Shown in pieces: positions 1 to 8,141 of a stretch of DNA of 47,612 nt. A program made the translations under genes and the position numbers. This DNA comes from Gammaproteobacteria bacterium (GTDB lineage Bacteria; Pseudomonadota; Gammaproteobacteria; Chromatiales; Chromatiaceae), in the NCBI GenBank assembly GCA_024227135.1, contig JAAELC010000803.1:1-47612 (forward strand), read 5' to 3'. Numbering within the stretch: position 1 is the first letter of the stretch; each line of letters opens with the position of its first letter. A model generated the notes under the pieces. The model saw only the letters and a program-made list of their open reading frames with translations. It was not told the DNA's origin and ran no database searches.

Positions 1-243
1 ACCTCAGCTATCACTACCGGCATCCTGCCTCGCGTGAATCTAGTCCATCCATGGACGTCGTCTGCGTTGCAGATTCAGTTGCATAATCTATGATATGCAC
101 TTTCATCTGCGCCTTGAATCTGAGCTGATACCCTGCACATTATGGGACGATACATCATCTCCGAGGCCCTAACGGAGGGGCATAAGCCGGGTGCCGGTGC
201 TCCCCGGGTTGTTTACAGCCCGTTCCCGGCAGCCAGTATCAAC
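1..243. other. Window edge, no gene recognised
   Basis: This stretch lies downstream of the leftward speD gene. I find no reading frame with a credible ribosome binding site or recognisable product. A short inverted repeat (CTCCG ... CGGAG, about 160-178) could form a weak hairpin just beyond speD, but no T-run follows it on the minus strand, so I do not call it a terminator. Confidence 0.5.
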
Positions 244-1086
244 TCATGTACTTTCGGGCATCTGACTCACAAACGGCTCATTCCCCGCTTCCATTTCCTG
301 CCCGCCAAGATAGATTTCGAGCATCTCACGCTGCAACAGACCCGTTATTCTCTGCTGCTCTCCGGTTGAGACTTCACCCGGATTACCATACTGGCAGCGC
401 TTCCAATCCACATCCCTTGACATCAGCCGGGTGTGCAACAGGTTAGCCCGGTGGAGATTCAGATCCATCCCGCGATAACGCGCTTTCAACGGCGGGCTGA
501 TCACATCCTGAATGGAATCAACAGGATAATCCTGAAAACACTTGCCGCCTGCCTGATTCCGGGTAAACCCGCGTACCCGATAATCGAGACTAACCACTGC
601 ACAATCGAAGCGGCTTACCAGAGGATTCAACAATTTCAGGGGAGAGATGTGTCCACAGGTGGAAATTTCAACGTCGATCCGACAACTGCAGACACCGTTA
701 TCCGGATGATGCTCCGGATAGGTGTGGGCCGTAATATGGCTTTTATCCAGGTGAATCAAAAAATTCCGGGAAAGGGATCCGGAAACCACAGGCTTGTCGG
801 GAGATGCCCTGAAGATCGGCTCCTCTGCTATCATCAAAGCGACGCTGGCCCCCTGGGGATCGTAATCCTGACAGGCGATACTGAGAATCTCAGCACCAAT
901 TTTCTCCGCGCATTCACCGAATAACTCACCAAGAGACTGCGCATTGTACTTTTTCTCTACCTGGAGGTACCAGGCACGCTGCTGCTCCCTGTCCGACGCA
1001 TATCCGAAATCGTAAAAACTCAAACTCAGGGTTTTGCTCAGGTTATTGAAACCTTCCAGCTTCAGTTTGGGGGTTGTTCTGGACAT
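244..1086 (-). CDS. speD: S-adenosylmethionine decarboxylase proenzyme (SpeD)
   Basis: Makes decarboxylated SAM, the aminopropyl donor for spermidine synthesis, in the cytoplasm. The 280-residue product matches the E. coli-type (class 1A) SpeD along its length, from the N-terminal LKLEGFNNLSK through DYDPQGAS (about 74-81) and STCGHISPLK (about 142-151) to VDYRVRGF-like sequence. The proenzyme cuts itself at LDKSHI: Lys115-Ser116 is the predicted cleavage site and Ser116 becomes the pyruvoyl cofactor; Cys144 in STCG is the expected acid/base residue. I chose the ATG at 1086 because family similarity begins there; a longer frame reaches 1221 but adds unrelated residues and overlaps the DUF885 gene. 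speD lies 34 bp after that gene. No speE is nearby, so the partner synthase must be elsewhere. The crp-osmC-speD neighbourhood is conserved in Pseudomonas. Confidence 0.95.
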   Translation of the reverse strand: MSRTTPKLKLEGFNNLSKTLSLSFYDFGYASDREQQRAWYLQVEKKYNAQSLGELFGECAEKIGAEILSIACQDYDPQGASVALMIAEEPIFRASPDKPVVSGSLSRNFLIHLDKSHITAHTYPEHHPDNGVCSCRIDVEISTCGHISPLKLLNPLVSRFDCAVVSLDYRVRGFTRNQAGGKCFQDYPVDSIQDVISPPLKARYRGMDLNLHRANLLHTRLMSRDVDWKRCQYGNPGEVSTGEQQRITGLLQREMLEIYLGGQEMEAGNEPFVSQMPEST

Positions 1087-1120
1087 CCGTACTTTGATCG
1101 GGATCGCCTGATCGACCAGA

Positions 1121-2767
1121 TCAGATCTGCTGCAGACAGAGCTGCTTCCCAATCCGGTCCCACTGCTCCTCCCCGAAACAACGTCTGACCAGCAGAGGCA
1201 ACGCAATGGGCCCTTGATCAAGCAGGGTCCGATGAAATTCCTTCAGCGTAAAATGGGGATCCTGTTCCTCCCGATCAGCCCGCAGAATCCCGATTGCTTT
1301 CCAACCCAGCACTGCCGCCAGGGATTCTGTCGGCCGCCGCGTCAGCGCCATGAGATCCACTGCCGCCAGTTTGGACGATATTCCCGGCAATGCCTCCAGA
1401 CGCTCCAGTGCCGCATCCACCGCCAGGCCATCCACATGCACCTGTACATCCAGGGCCGCCAGGAACAAACGCCGTGACCGTTCCAGCAACCGTATCAGGG
1501 ATTGCTCCGGATTCGCTGCATACCCCGATTCAAACAAAAGCTGCTCCCCATAGAGTTTCCAGCCCTCGGTCATGGCAGAGGAAGTAACCAGCTGCCTGAC
1601 CAGGTTTCCGGCCGTTGGGCTGCAGGCGGCGCTGACGGCCTGGAGATGGTACCCTCCCCAACCGCTGCGGATACACTGGGCTATGACCGCCTCCCTGGTC
1701 CTGCTTTCCGGGTTCAGATAGATGATACCGGCCAAATCAGGATCACCCGGCACCGGTTTTACATAGGTAGGCACACAGACCCCGGGAAGAAAACAGCCGG
1801 GAGCCTGCTCTACAGTCAGCCTTGACCCAGGCGGAAGCTCAAATATATCCGACTGACCGATATACTCCCTGAGTCTCCGACTTTGTTCCCGGGCAAATTC
1901 GAGCTTCTGCTCCCCATCCGTGTGCTCGCGCTGTTCCAGCTGCGCCACCCAGCGGGCAGGATCTTCGCTGTCAGTCCGGTCGACACACAGGTTTCTTAAC
2001 TGCTCCTGGGTTTCTTCAAAAGCCTCCATGACCAGTTCCAACATCCGATGGGGATCCGCCTTGACCAGATGACACATCCCCATGCGCTGCCTGAAACGCT
2101 CCTCACCACAGCTGGCCACGCCCTGAGCCCGATGGGCAATCTCCTGCTCCAGGAAATGGCTGTACTCGGTCAGTGACTGGCTGGCCTTGTCGCAAAGCTC
2201 CCGGGTCCTTACGGGATCTCGACACAGTTTTTTTACCAGCAGACCATCTCTCAGCTCCGCGAGGTACTTCACCCCGGCAGCGATTTCCAACAGCGCCGCC
2301 TCAACCCAGGGATGGGGAATCAACGCGGAAAACGTGGCCAACTGACTGCGAGCATGCCTGAGATACTCTGGAATCCTCTCCAGAAAGTGCTCCAACACCC
2401 CTTTCAGTTCCACCTGCGGGGCAAGTACCAGCTGATGCAGCGCACGGATCGGCAGAAATCCTACCGGGTCCCGGTGCCGCCAGTCGTGCTCGAGCAACGC
2501 GTGATGCTCATCCTGGCAGGCGCGGAACAACAATTCCAGATCCACCCGGCGGTCTTCATCCAGAGCCATGTAGTCCAGCTCTTCCAAAGCGACTATAGTG
2601 CTCTCCAGCCATACGCCCAATGCACCGGTTTCGTCATCGTCCACCGCCCGAAGACCGCCTTCGTAACCGGAGACGCCAGCAGAAAGGGCTTCGGTGGGGT
2701 GAAATCTGAACCAGACATCGTAGAATTCTATGATCAGAGCATCAAAATCACGGGCTGCGGAATTCAT
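1121..2767 (-). CDS. DUF885 family protein
   Basis: A 548-residue soluble protein of the DUF885 family. Supporting features are an N-terminal region rich in helices beginning FDALIIEFYDVWFRFHPTEA, and the family's C-terminal signature MTEGWKLYGEQLL (about 400-412), which in relatives reads EGWALYAE. DUF885 proteins are distant relatives of zinc-type peptidases, but the function of this branch is unknown and I do not assign an activity. The start ATG shares one base with the osmC stop (TGATG at 2765-2769), so translation is probably coupled to osmC. In the Pseudomonas order vfr-osmC-speD there is, as far as I recall, no such gene between osmC and speD, so this looks like a lineage-specific insertion into the cluster. 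Confidence 0.85.
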   Translation of the reverse strand: MNSAARDFDALIIEFYDVWFRFHPTEALSAGVSGYEGGLRAVDDDETGALGVWLESTIVALEELDYMALDEDRRVDLELLFRACQDEHHALLEHDWRHRDPVGFLPIRALHQLVLAPQVELKGVLEHFLERIPEYLRHARSQLATFSALIPHPWVEAALLEIAAGVKYLAELRDGLLVKKLCRDPVRTRELCDKASQSLTEYSHFLEQEIAHRAQGVASCGEERFRQRMGMCHLVKADPHRMLELVMEAFEETQEQLRNLCVDRTDSEDPARWVAQLEQREHTDGEQKLEFAREQSRRLREYIGQSDIFELPPGSRLTVEQAPGCFLPGVCVPTYVKPVPGDPDLAGIIYLNPESRTREAVIAQCIRSGWGGYHLQAVSAACSPTAGNLVRQLVTSSAMTEGWKLYGEQLLFESGYAANPEQSLIRLLERSRRLFLAALDVQVHVDGLAVDAALERLEALPGISSKLAAVDLMALTRRPTESLAAVLGWKAIGILRADREEQDPHFTLKEFHRTLLDQGPIALPLLVRRCFGEEQWDRIGKQLCLQQI

Positions 2768-3183
2768 CAGTTATTCACTAGTTCGAAATCGTGGGTAATC
2801 TCAACTGATTTTCCCAGCATAATGGAAGCAGAACAGTATTTTTCTGCACTCAGGTTGACCGCCCGTGAAACAGCCTTTTCGGACAGACCGGGCCCGGCTA
2901 CGATAAAATGCACATGAATGCTGGTAAATACTCTGGGTTCCGAGTCGGCCCTTGTCGCTTCCAGCTCGACTTCACACCGACTCACAGACTGGCGGCTCTT
3001 ACGAAGAATATGCACCACATCAAACTGGGTACAACCCCCGAGCCCCAACAGCAACATTTCCATCGGCCGCACCCCGAGGTTACGACCCCCGTGTTCGAGG
3101 GGACCATCCATCACCACCCCGTGCCCACTGCCGGATTCTCCGACCATCAGGGTGTTTTCCACCCATTTTATCCGCGCCTTCAT
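2767..3183 (-). CDS. OsmC family protein (YhfA-like)
   Basis: A 138-residue cytoplasmic protein of the OsmC/Ohr fold, the family of thiol peroxidases that reduce organic hydroperoxides. The two redox cysteines are present: Cys51 in LGLGGCTQFDV and Cys117 in AEKYCSAS. The GGRNLGVRPMEMLLLGLGGC stretch is the family's central helix. It is closest by feel to YhfA, the OsmC-type protein encoded beside crp in E. coli, and to the equivalent gene beside vfr in Pseudomonas, so the location supports the call. It diverges from crp across a 113-bp gap and overlaps the DUF885 start by one base. The real substrate of YhfA-type members is not established. Confidence 0.9.
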   Translation of the reverse strand: MKARIKWVENTLMVGESGSGHGVVMDGPLEHGGRNLGVRPMEMLLLGLGGCTQFDVVHILRKSRQSVSRCEVELEATRADSEPRVFTSIHVHFIVAGPGLSEKAVSRAVNLSAEKYCSASIMLGKSVEITHDFELVNN

Positions 3184-3226
3184 CGCTTTCCCACTGCCAA
3201 TTATCGGTCCAGCAGACTAACATAGT

Positions 3227-3255
3227 TCGACATACAACAGGACCTTGCCTAGAAT
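3227..3255 (+). promoter_or_regulatory. Sigma-70-type promoter for crp
   Basis: A -35 hexamer TCGACA (3227-3232, five of six matches to TTGACA) and a -10 hexamer TAGAAT (3250-3255, five of six matches to TATAAT) are separated by exactly 17 bp. The predicted transcript starts near 3262, about 35 bases before the crp ATG. I do not see a convincing CRP site overlapping it. Confidence 0.6.
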
Positions 3256-3296
3256 CATCTCATGAATGACGTTTCCCAAGAAAGAGACCTAACCCG

Positions 3297-3950
3297 ATGA
3301 GTATCGTCAAACTCCCTGAGAAGGAACCCGTTTATCTGAAACCACTGCTCTCTTTCTGCCACCGCAGACGTTATCCCCCCAAGATAGACATCATTCATCC
3401 GGGGGATCCGGCTGATTCGCTGTTTTACCTGATCGAAGGCTCGGTAACCATTGCCATCGAGGACGAAGAGGGCCGGGAAATCATACTGAGCTACCTCAAC
3501 AAGGGGGAGTTCCTGGGGGAGATGGGTTTGTTTACCCCCCAGGCAAGGCGCAGCGTACTGGTACGCACACGAAGTGAGTGCATACTGGCGGAAATCAGCT
3601 ATGCACGGCTTGAGCAGTTGTTTGAAAACGACTTAAAAGCCTACACCAAAGATATTCTTTTTGCGCTGGGCGGAGAATTAACAAAACGTCTGCTCAATAC
3701 CAGTCGTAAAGTGGGACATCTGGCATTTCTGGACGTGACCGGTCGAGTGGCCAGCACACTGCTGGAGCTGTGCAAACAACCGGATGCGATGACCCATCCC
3801 GATGGAATGCAGATCCGGATTACCCGGCAGGAGATCGGCCGCATCGTCGGCTGCTCCAGGGAAATGGCAGGACGGGTCCTCAAAAATCTGGAAGAACAGG
3901 GCCTGATCCGTGTCAAAGGTAAGACCATCGTAGTCTTCGGCACCCGCTGA
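3297..3950 (+). CDS. crp: cAMP receptor protein, Crp/Vfr type
   Basis: A global transcription regulator of 217 residues, similar to E. coli CRP and Pseudomonas Vfr along its whole length. Residues 28-110 form the cyclic-nucleotide domain; the phosphate-binding cassette reads GEMGLF...RRS, with Glu75, Arg85 and Ser86 at the positions that bind cAMP in CRP. The block HLAFLDVTGRVASTLL (141-156) leads into a C-terminal helix-turn-helix, TRQEIGRIVGCSREMAGRVL (176-195). Its recognition helix keeps Arg188, Glu189 and Arg193, the equivalents of CRP Arg180, Glu181 and Arg185, so the DNA target should resemble TGTGA-N6-TCACA. The ATG follows a purine-rich stretch and a good sigma-70 promoter. It diverges from osmC and converges on the gene at 4171. 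Confidence 0.95.
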   Translation: MSIVKLPEKEPVYLKPLLSFCHRRRYPPKIDIIHPGDPADSLFYLIEGSVTIAIEDEEGREIILSYLNKGEFLGEMGLFTPQARRSVLVRTRSECILAEISYARLEQLFENDLKAYTKDILFALGGELTKRLLNTSRKVGHLAFLDVTGRVASTLLELCKQPDAMTHPDGMQIRITRQEIGRIVGCSREMAGRVLKNLEEQGLIRVKGKTIVVFGTR

Positions 3951-3990
3951 ACAGGGGTTTGGCAGCGAGGAGCCGTTAACAGCCGGCATT

Positions 3991-4011
3991 CACCCCTTAG
4001 ACTCCGGGGTG
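3991..4011. terminator. Small hairpin between convergent genes
   Basis: CACCCC (3991-3996) and GGGGTG (4006-4011) form a 6-bp stem with a 9-base loop, 40 bp after the crp stop. There is no following T-run on either strand. It may help end crp transcription or may be only a stable hairpin. Confidence 0.3.
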
Positions 4012-4093
4012 GACACCGGCCAACACAACGCCTGCCCGGTCGATCCTCCGGGATGCGCCACCCACACCCGACCCAGGCAGACACCAGAGTAAT

Positions 4094-4138
4094 CCAGGTT
4101 TTTACAGCACCGGGAAGTACCTGAAAGCCCCAACCTGG
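4094..4138. repeat. Inverted repeat in crp/4171 gap
   Basis: CCAGGTT (4094-4100) is repeated as AACCTGG (4132-4138), giving a 7-bp stem around a 31-base loop, just before the end of the leftward gene. A terminator role for the convergent pair is possible but unproven. Confidence 0.25.
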
Positions 4139-4170
4139 ATGATTTTATTCCCTCAAGTCGGAGCAAAAGT

Positions 4171-5823
4171 CTACTCCGCGCCGGGTTTTACTTCCTCCAG
4201 CTTGACCTCTTTTTTAAGATCGTCATCGGTACCAAACTGTCGATCACCCCCCGCAGAAATAATCAGGTAACTGCTGGATTGTGGTTGATAACGGTATTTC
4301 GTTCCCCAACCATCCTCTACTTCGTTCGGCTTCAACTGCATGTCCTGCTCCAGCCCCGACAACGAGACCTGTTCAGGATTGAAACTCACGCCGTATTGAA
4401 TCCTGAAAAGAGCGATCAGCGTATCCCTTCTTTTCCTGGTCACATCCGCCGGCTTCAGGGCGGGTGCTGCTTTCTTCGGGCTGGATGCAGCCTGCTTCTC
4501 CACCGCCTTCTGTGCACCCGGCGAGAGAAAAAACATACCCGCCCCCCCGGCTGCAAGCAGTAGCACCAACCCCACGGCGGGAATCAACCACTTTATCTTG
4601 ATACCCCGGGTAGCTTTTCCGGCTCTTCCGGTTGCTGCGGGAGCCGAAGAGGCTATTGGCTCGAAATACTGAGCATCTCCCATACCCTCATCCTCTCCGG
4701 GAACGATTTTCACCTGGGTGCCTGATTCGGCTTTGAATGGTGCCGGGGTCTCCAGTACGATTTCAGACATGTCCGAGGGATCACCTTCGAAACCTTCAAA
4801 CCCTTCAAATTCTTCCGCCGCTGGGGGTTTTGCCCCAGACTCCACTCTGGATTCGGGATTCTCTGCCGGTGCACCAGCAGCTTCATCCACCTGGGGGACT
4901 GGTTCCGGGTCGGCCTGGGGGAGAGCCGACTCCACCATGGTCAATTCGAGATTCAGGTCGCTCTCCTGCCCATCAGCTGCCGGCCCCTCCCCCGTTGCTG
5001 AGGTCTGCTCCGATGACGGGGTATCCACCTTAAGCTCGACATCAAGCTCATCCGAGAGCACGGGGTCCAGTTCTAGGCTCAAACCCGCCGATTCCACACT
5101 GGTTTCCGAGGGTGGGGGTGCCACAGGTTCGATATCGAGGGTCAGGCCGGACACAGCCTGATCCGCTGAAGCTTCTTTTTCAGGTTCCGGCGCTATGGTT
5201 ACTGGTTCCCCGGATGGCACTTCGTCACCCTGGGCAACCGGAGGGTCGTCGTGAATGGGTCGGCGGTAGCTGTTGATGAAATCCTGCATCTGCGCCTGCT
5301 CGCCCCCATCCGCTTCGGGAGCAGTGGGAGACGCTTCCGGGACAGCGGGGGAGGCTTCGGTGAACTCCAGTTCCAGGGACGGGGCTGACGGCTTTGATTC
5401 CGAGGCATCTCGCGCCTGGGAGTCAGTGCCCCCCGCCAAAGCCAATGAATGGGGTTGTGCGGAATCCCGGACAGGCTCTGAAGAACCGGTATCCCCTTCA
5501 TCTGCAACGGCTCTACCTTCCACCAGGTCACCGCCCACACCATCTGCCCTGGCCGACGAGTCTTGATTTTCTCCCTGGGAGTTTTTGGTTTCTTCCGGAA
5601 CCAGGCTGCAACCGATCCCGCAGGCATGGATCTGCTTCATGAGCGTCTGCGCCCGATCCCGGGTCATGGGCTTCTGGAGTCGTGACGGCCTACCCTGCAG
5701 CAACCGTTCCGCCTGTTCATGGCTCATACGCATCATGCGCTCAAGCGCATTCAGGCCATCTTCCCGGGAATGCCCTTCCGTCGTCGCCCCTGTCAGCACC
5801 AGGGAGTATCTTGCATTTTCCAC
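4171..5823 (-). CDS. One-pass membrane protein, GspG-like C-terminus
   Basis: A 550-residue protein I cannot name. It has three parts. Residues 1-80 form a small globular domain starting VENARYSLVLTGAT with GHSREDGLNALERMM. Residues about 85-400 are acidic, low in complexity and probably disordered, rich in Pro, Glu, Ser and Ala. A single membrane helix (about 412-433, LIPAVGLVLLLAAGGAGMFF) precedes a C-terminal domain of about 90 residues with DGWGTKYRY (about 504-512) and SAGGDRQFGTDDDL (about 523-536); these match the calcium-binding end of type II secretion pseudopilins such as GspG. I chose the GTG at 5823, behind GAGGG (5831-5835), over the in-frame GTG at 5856, which has no ribosome binding site. 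It follows nfeD by 47 bp and is probably in its operon. The N-terminal part should be cytoplasmic and the GspG-like part periplasmic. Confidence 0.75.
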   Translation of the reverse strand: MENARYSLVLTGATTEGHSREDGLNALERMMRMSHEQAERLLQGRPSRLQKPMTRDRAQTLMKQIHACGIGCSLVPEETKNSQGENQDSSARADGVGGDLVEGRAVADEGDTGSSEPVRDSAQPHSLALAGGTDSQARDASESKPSAPSLELEFTEASPAVPEASPTAPEADGGEQAQMQDFINSYRRPIHDDPPVAQGDEVPSGEPVTIAPEPEKEASADQAVSGLTLDIEPVAPPPSETSVESAGLSLELDPVLSDELDVELKVDTPSSEQTSATGEGPAADGQESDLNLELTMVESALPQADPEPVPQVDEAAGAPAENPESRVESGAKPPAAEEFEGFEGFEGDPSDMSEIVLETPAPFKAESGTQVKIVPGEDEGMGDAQYFEPIASSAPAATGRAGKATRGIKIKWLIPAVGLVLLLAAGGAGMFFLSPGAQKAVEKQAASSPKKAAPALKPADVTRKRRDTLIALFRIQYGVSFNPEQVSLSGLEQDMQLKPNEVEDGWGTKYRYQPQSSSYLIISAGGDRQFGTDDDLKKEVKLEEVKPGAE

Positions 5824-5870
5824 TTGGTATCCCTCACATATGCCTTGTGCCGACACAAGGCGATGAACGC

Positions 5871-6317
5871 TCAGTTATCAACTTCTATTTTCAGCACCAC
5901 TCCGTTCACACCAACAACGCGAACACGGGTACCCTTTTCACAATCCTGCCCTTCCACCTTCCAGGTGCTGTCATCGACCTTGATTTTACCAACGCCATTG
6001 ACCACTGGGACCTCCAGCGTAAACAGCCGATCGATGTATTGCTCGCCGCGCCGATTCAACCTTGGCTGGTCGGTTTCGGTAGGATACCGACTCAGCACCA
6101 GACGCCAGAACACCACACTGGCAACAGTCACCATTGCAAAAACCAGGAGCTGAAATTCCCAGCCAAGATTCGGGAACAGCATCATCACCAGGCCTACAAC
6201 CCCGGCAGCGACCGCCATCCAGATGAAATAGACCCCCGGAGACAACGCTTCCAGCATCACCAGCACCAAAGCGGCGATCCACCAGTGCCAGAAAAGCAAA
6301 CCCTCCAACCAGACCAT
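5871..6317 (-). CDS. nfeD: NfeD-family membrane protein (YbbK/YbbJ type)
   Basis: A short NfeD protein of 148 residues. The first half has membrane helices at about 9-30, 33-50 and 55-72 (WWIAALVLVMLEALSPGVYF, then IWMAVAAGVVGLVMM, then LLVFAMVTVASVVFW). The second half is a small beta-rich domain (about 85-147) of OB-fold type, ending TRVRVVGVNGVVLKIEVDN. NfeD proteins pair with stomatin-like SPFH proteins; here the start overlaps the stop of the SPFH gene by one base (TGATG, 6315-6319), which implies coupled translation and a joint complex in the inner membrane. The exact task of the pair is still uncertain; roles in membrane microdomains and quality control have been proposed for relatives. 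Confidence 0.9.
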   Translation of the reverse strand: MVWLEGLLFWHWWIAALVLVMLEALSPGVYFIWMAVAAGVVGLVMMLFPNLGWEFQLLVFAMVTVASVVFWRLVLSRYPTETDQPRLNRRGEQYIDRLFTLEVPVVNGVGKIKVDDSTWKVEGQDCEKGTRVRVVGVNGVVLKIEVDN

Positions 6318-7240
6318 CAGCCTGACTCTCCACTTTTAGGTTTCAGCGAGCGGGCAATTTCCGCTATCCCACCAATCGACCCGATCAGGCTGGAAGCCTC
6401 CAGGGGCATCATGATGACCTTCTGGTTGTCCGCGGCAGCAATGTCTCTGAGGGCATCGGTATACTTTTGAGCGACGAAGTAATTGATGGCGTTGACATTG
6501 CCTTTGGCAATTGCCTGGGAAACCATCATCGTTGCTTTGGCCTCCGCCTCGGCCAGCCGTTCCCGGGCTTCTGCCTCCCGGAAAGCCGCCTCTTTATCTC
6601 CTTCCGCTTCCAGAATAGCGGCTTGCTTCTTTCCTTCTGCCGCCAATATCTGAGCCTGTCGCTCACCCTCGGATTCCAGGATGGTGGCACGCTTTTCCCG
6701 CTCGGCTTTCATCTGGCGGGCCATGGCTTCCACCAATCCAGGGGGTGGTGAAATATCCTTGATCTCGATGCGGGTTACCTTGACTCCCCAGGGCGTCGTT
6801 GCCTCATCGACCACATCGAGCAATTGGGCATTGATCTGATCCCGTTTGGAAAGCAACTCATCCAGGTCCATGGAGCCCATGACGGTACGAATATTAGTCA
6901 TGGTGAGATTCAGGATGGCATGGTTCAGGTTATTCACCTCATAGGCCGCCTTGGCCGCATCCAGGATCTGGAAGAAAACCACCCCGTCCACGGTCACCAT
7001 TGCGTTGTCCCGGGTGATCACTTCCTGAGATGGCACATCCAGCACCTGCTCCATCATGTTGAGCTTGGCCCCCACCGAATCGACCACGGGTATGATCCAT
7101 TGGAGTCCAGGACGAAGGGTGTTGATATAGCGGCCGAACCGCTCCACGGTGTACTCTGACCCCTGGGGTACGCGTTTTGCGCCCATAACCACCAGTACGA
7201 TGGCCAGTGCGACGGCCCCCCACGCAAATTCGCCTACCAT
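6317..7240 (-). CDS. qmcA: SPFH/stomatin-like protein (QmcA family)
   Basis: A 307-residue inner-membrane protein with one N-terminal membrane anchor (about 3-20) followed by a band-7/SPFH domain: [20 protein letters not shown], then [20 protein letters not shown], and the helical [20 protein letters not shown]. Residues about 190-245 are a charged coiled coil with repeated EAEGDKEAA-type sequence, as expected for oligomer-forming stomatins. It is similar throughout to E. coli QmcA, whose gene also sits next to the nfeD homologue. A strong ribosome binding site, GGAGGAGAG (7243-7251), lies just before the ATG, so this is the lead gene of the qmcA-nfeD-GspG-like set. It likely organises membrane patches or regulates membrane proteases; that is family knowledge, not visible here. 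Confidence 0.93.
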   Translation of the reverse strand: MVGEFAWGAVALAIVLVVMGAKRVPQGSEYTVERFGRYINTLRPGLQWIIPVVDSVGAKLNMMEQVLDVPSQEVITRDNAMVTVDGVVFFQILDAAKAAYEVNNLNHAILNLTMTNIRTVMGSMDLDELLSKRDQINAQLLDVVDEATTPWGVKVTRIEIKDISPPPGLVEAMARQMKAEREKRATILESEGERQAQILAAEGKKQAAILEAEGDKEAAFREAEARERLAEAEAKATMMVSQAIAKGNVNAINYFVAQKYTDALRDIAAADNQKVIMMPLEASSLIGSIGGIAEIARSLKPKSGESG

Positions 7241-7373
7241 ATCTCTCCTCCAGTAATTACTTTCGTTCCCAGTAAACTATACATCAGATTCCCAAAGCGC
7301 AAATAGATTCGTTCGGGGTAGAATAGGCTCCCCCCACAAATCATCGGCCAAGGGACCCAAGAATTTACCCACA

Positions 7374-8102
7374 ATGCACAGCAAACCCCCAAAATCCTTA
7401 CTAAGAAAAGTTGGTCGAGCCATTGCGGACTTTGACATGATCAGGGAGAACGACCGGGTACTGATCGGTGTTTCCGGAGGCAAAGACTCCCTCGGGCTGC
7501 TTCAGATACTGCTGCATCTCAAAAGCTACGCACCGGTCAGATTCGAACTGGGTGTGATCACCGTGGATCCCCAGGTAGAGGGGTTCGATCCCTCAGAACT
7601 GCAGCCTTACTACGAAAAACTGGGTGTTCCATACCACTACTGCCAGCAACCCATAATGGAGCAAGCCCGACAGAACATGGACCGGGATTCATTCTGCTCT
7701 TACTGTTCGCGGATGAAACGGGGAATCATGTACAGTACCTGCAGGGAAGAGGGATACAATGTCCTTGCGCTTGCCCAGCACCTGGATGACCTGGCAGAAA
7801 GTCTTATGATGTCCATGTTCCACGGAGGACAGCTGCGGACCATGAAGGCCCACTACCTGAACGACTCCGGAGACGTCCGCATTATTCGCCCGCTTTGCTA
7901 CTGCCGGGAAACCCAGACCGGTGCCTTTGCCCTCAATGCCGAGCTGCCCGTTGTGGCAGACAGCTGCCCGGCCTGCTTCAGCGCACCCACCCAACGGGAA
8001 TACATGAAACAGCTGCTGGCCCGGGAGGAGAAAAACAACTCTCATCTGTTCTCCAGCCTGCTCCACGCGATGAAGCCACTGATGGATGAGACCCCTTCCT
8101 GA
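7374..8102 (+). CDS. TtcA-type PP-loop protein, short form
   Basis: A 242-residue cytoplasmic member of the TtcA/TilS family of ATP-dependent thiolases and amidases. The ATP-pyrophosphatase loop is SGGKDS (34-39). A CxxC pair, Cys108 and Cys111 in FCSYCSRMKRGI, and a second pair, Cys198 and Cys201 in DSCPACF, match the places where TtcA holds its iron-sulfur cluster. RIIRPLCYCRE and AQHLDDLAESL follow the TtcA pattern closely. True TtcA, which makes 2-thiocytidine at position 32 of tRNA, is usually about 300 residues; this protein lacks the C-terminal extension and reads QHLDD where TtcA has HHRDD. It may be a paralogue with another RNA target, so I give no symbol. It diverges from qmcA and overlaps nothing. 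Confidence 0.85.
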   Translation: MHSKPPKSLLRKVGRAIADFDMIRENDRVLIGVSGGKDSLGLLQILLHLKSYAPVRFELGVITVDPQVEGFDPSELQPYYEKLGVPYHYCQQPIMEQARQNMDRDSFCSYCSRMKRGIMYSTCREEGYNVLALAQHLDDLAESLMMSMFHGGQLRTMKAHYLNDSGDVRIIRPLCYCRETQTGAFALNAELPVVADSCPACFSAPTQREYMKQLLAREEKNNSHLFSSLLHAMKPLMDETPS

Positions 8103-8123
8103 AAAAACCCCGATTTTTAGGGG
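8102..8123 (-). terminator. Intrinsic terminator for the TraB-family gene
   Basis: Read on the minus strand: CCCC (8123-8120), an 8-base loop, GGGG (8111-8108), then six T residues (8107-8102). The stem is short, but an upstream GGGGCGCC can extend it. It falls 19 bp past the stop of the leftward TraB-family gene and touches the stop codon of the convergent TtcA-type gene. Confidence 0.5.
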
Positions 8124-8141
8124 CGCCCCACCTCCATCTAT

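Noticed and set aside
244-1221. Longer speD frame starting at 1221
   Set aside because: The additional 45 residues are unlike SpeD and overlap the DUF885 coding region; the ATG at 1086 fits the family length.
4718-5161. Ser-rich rightward frame opposite the GspG-like gene
   Set aside because: It is the antisense of the low-complexity linker; its composition comes from repeated Glu/Pro codons on the other strand.
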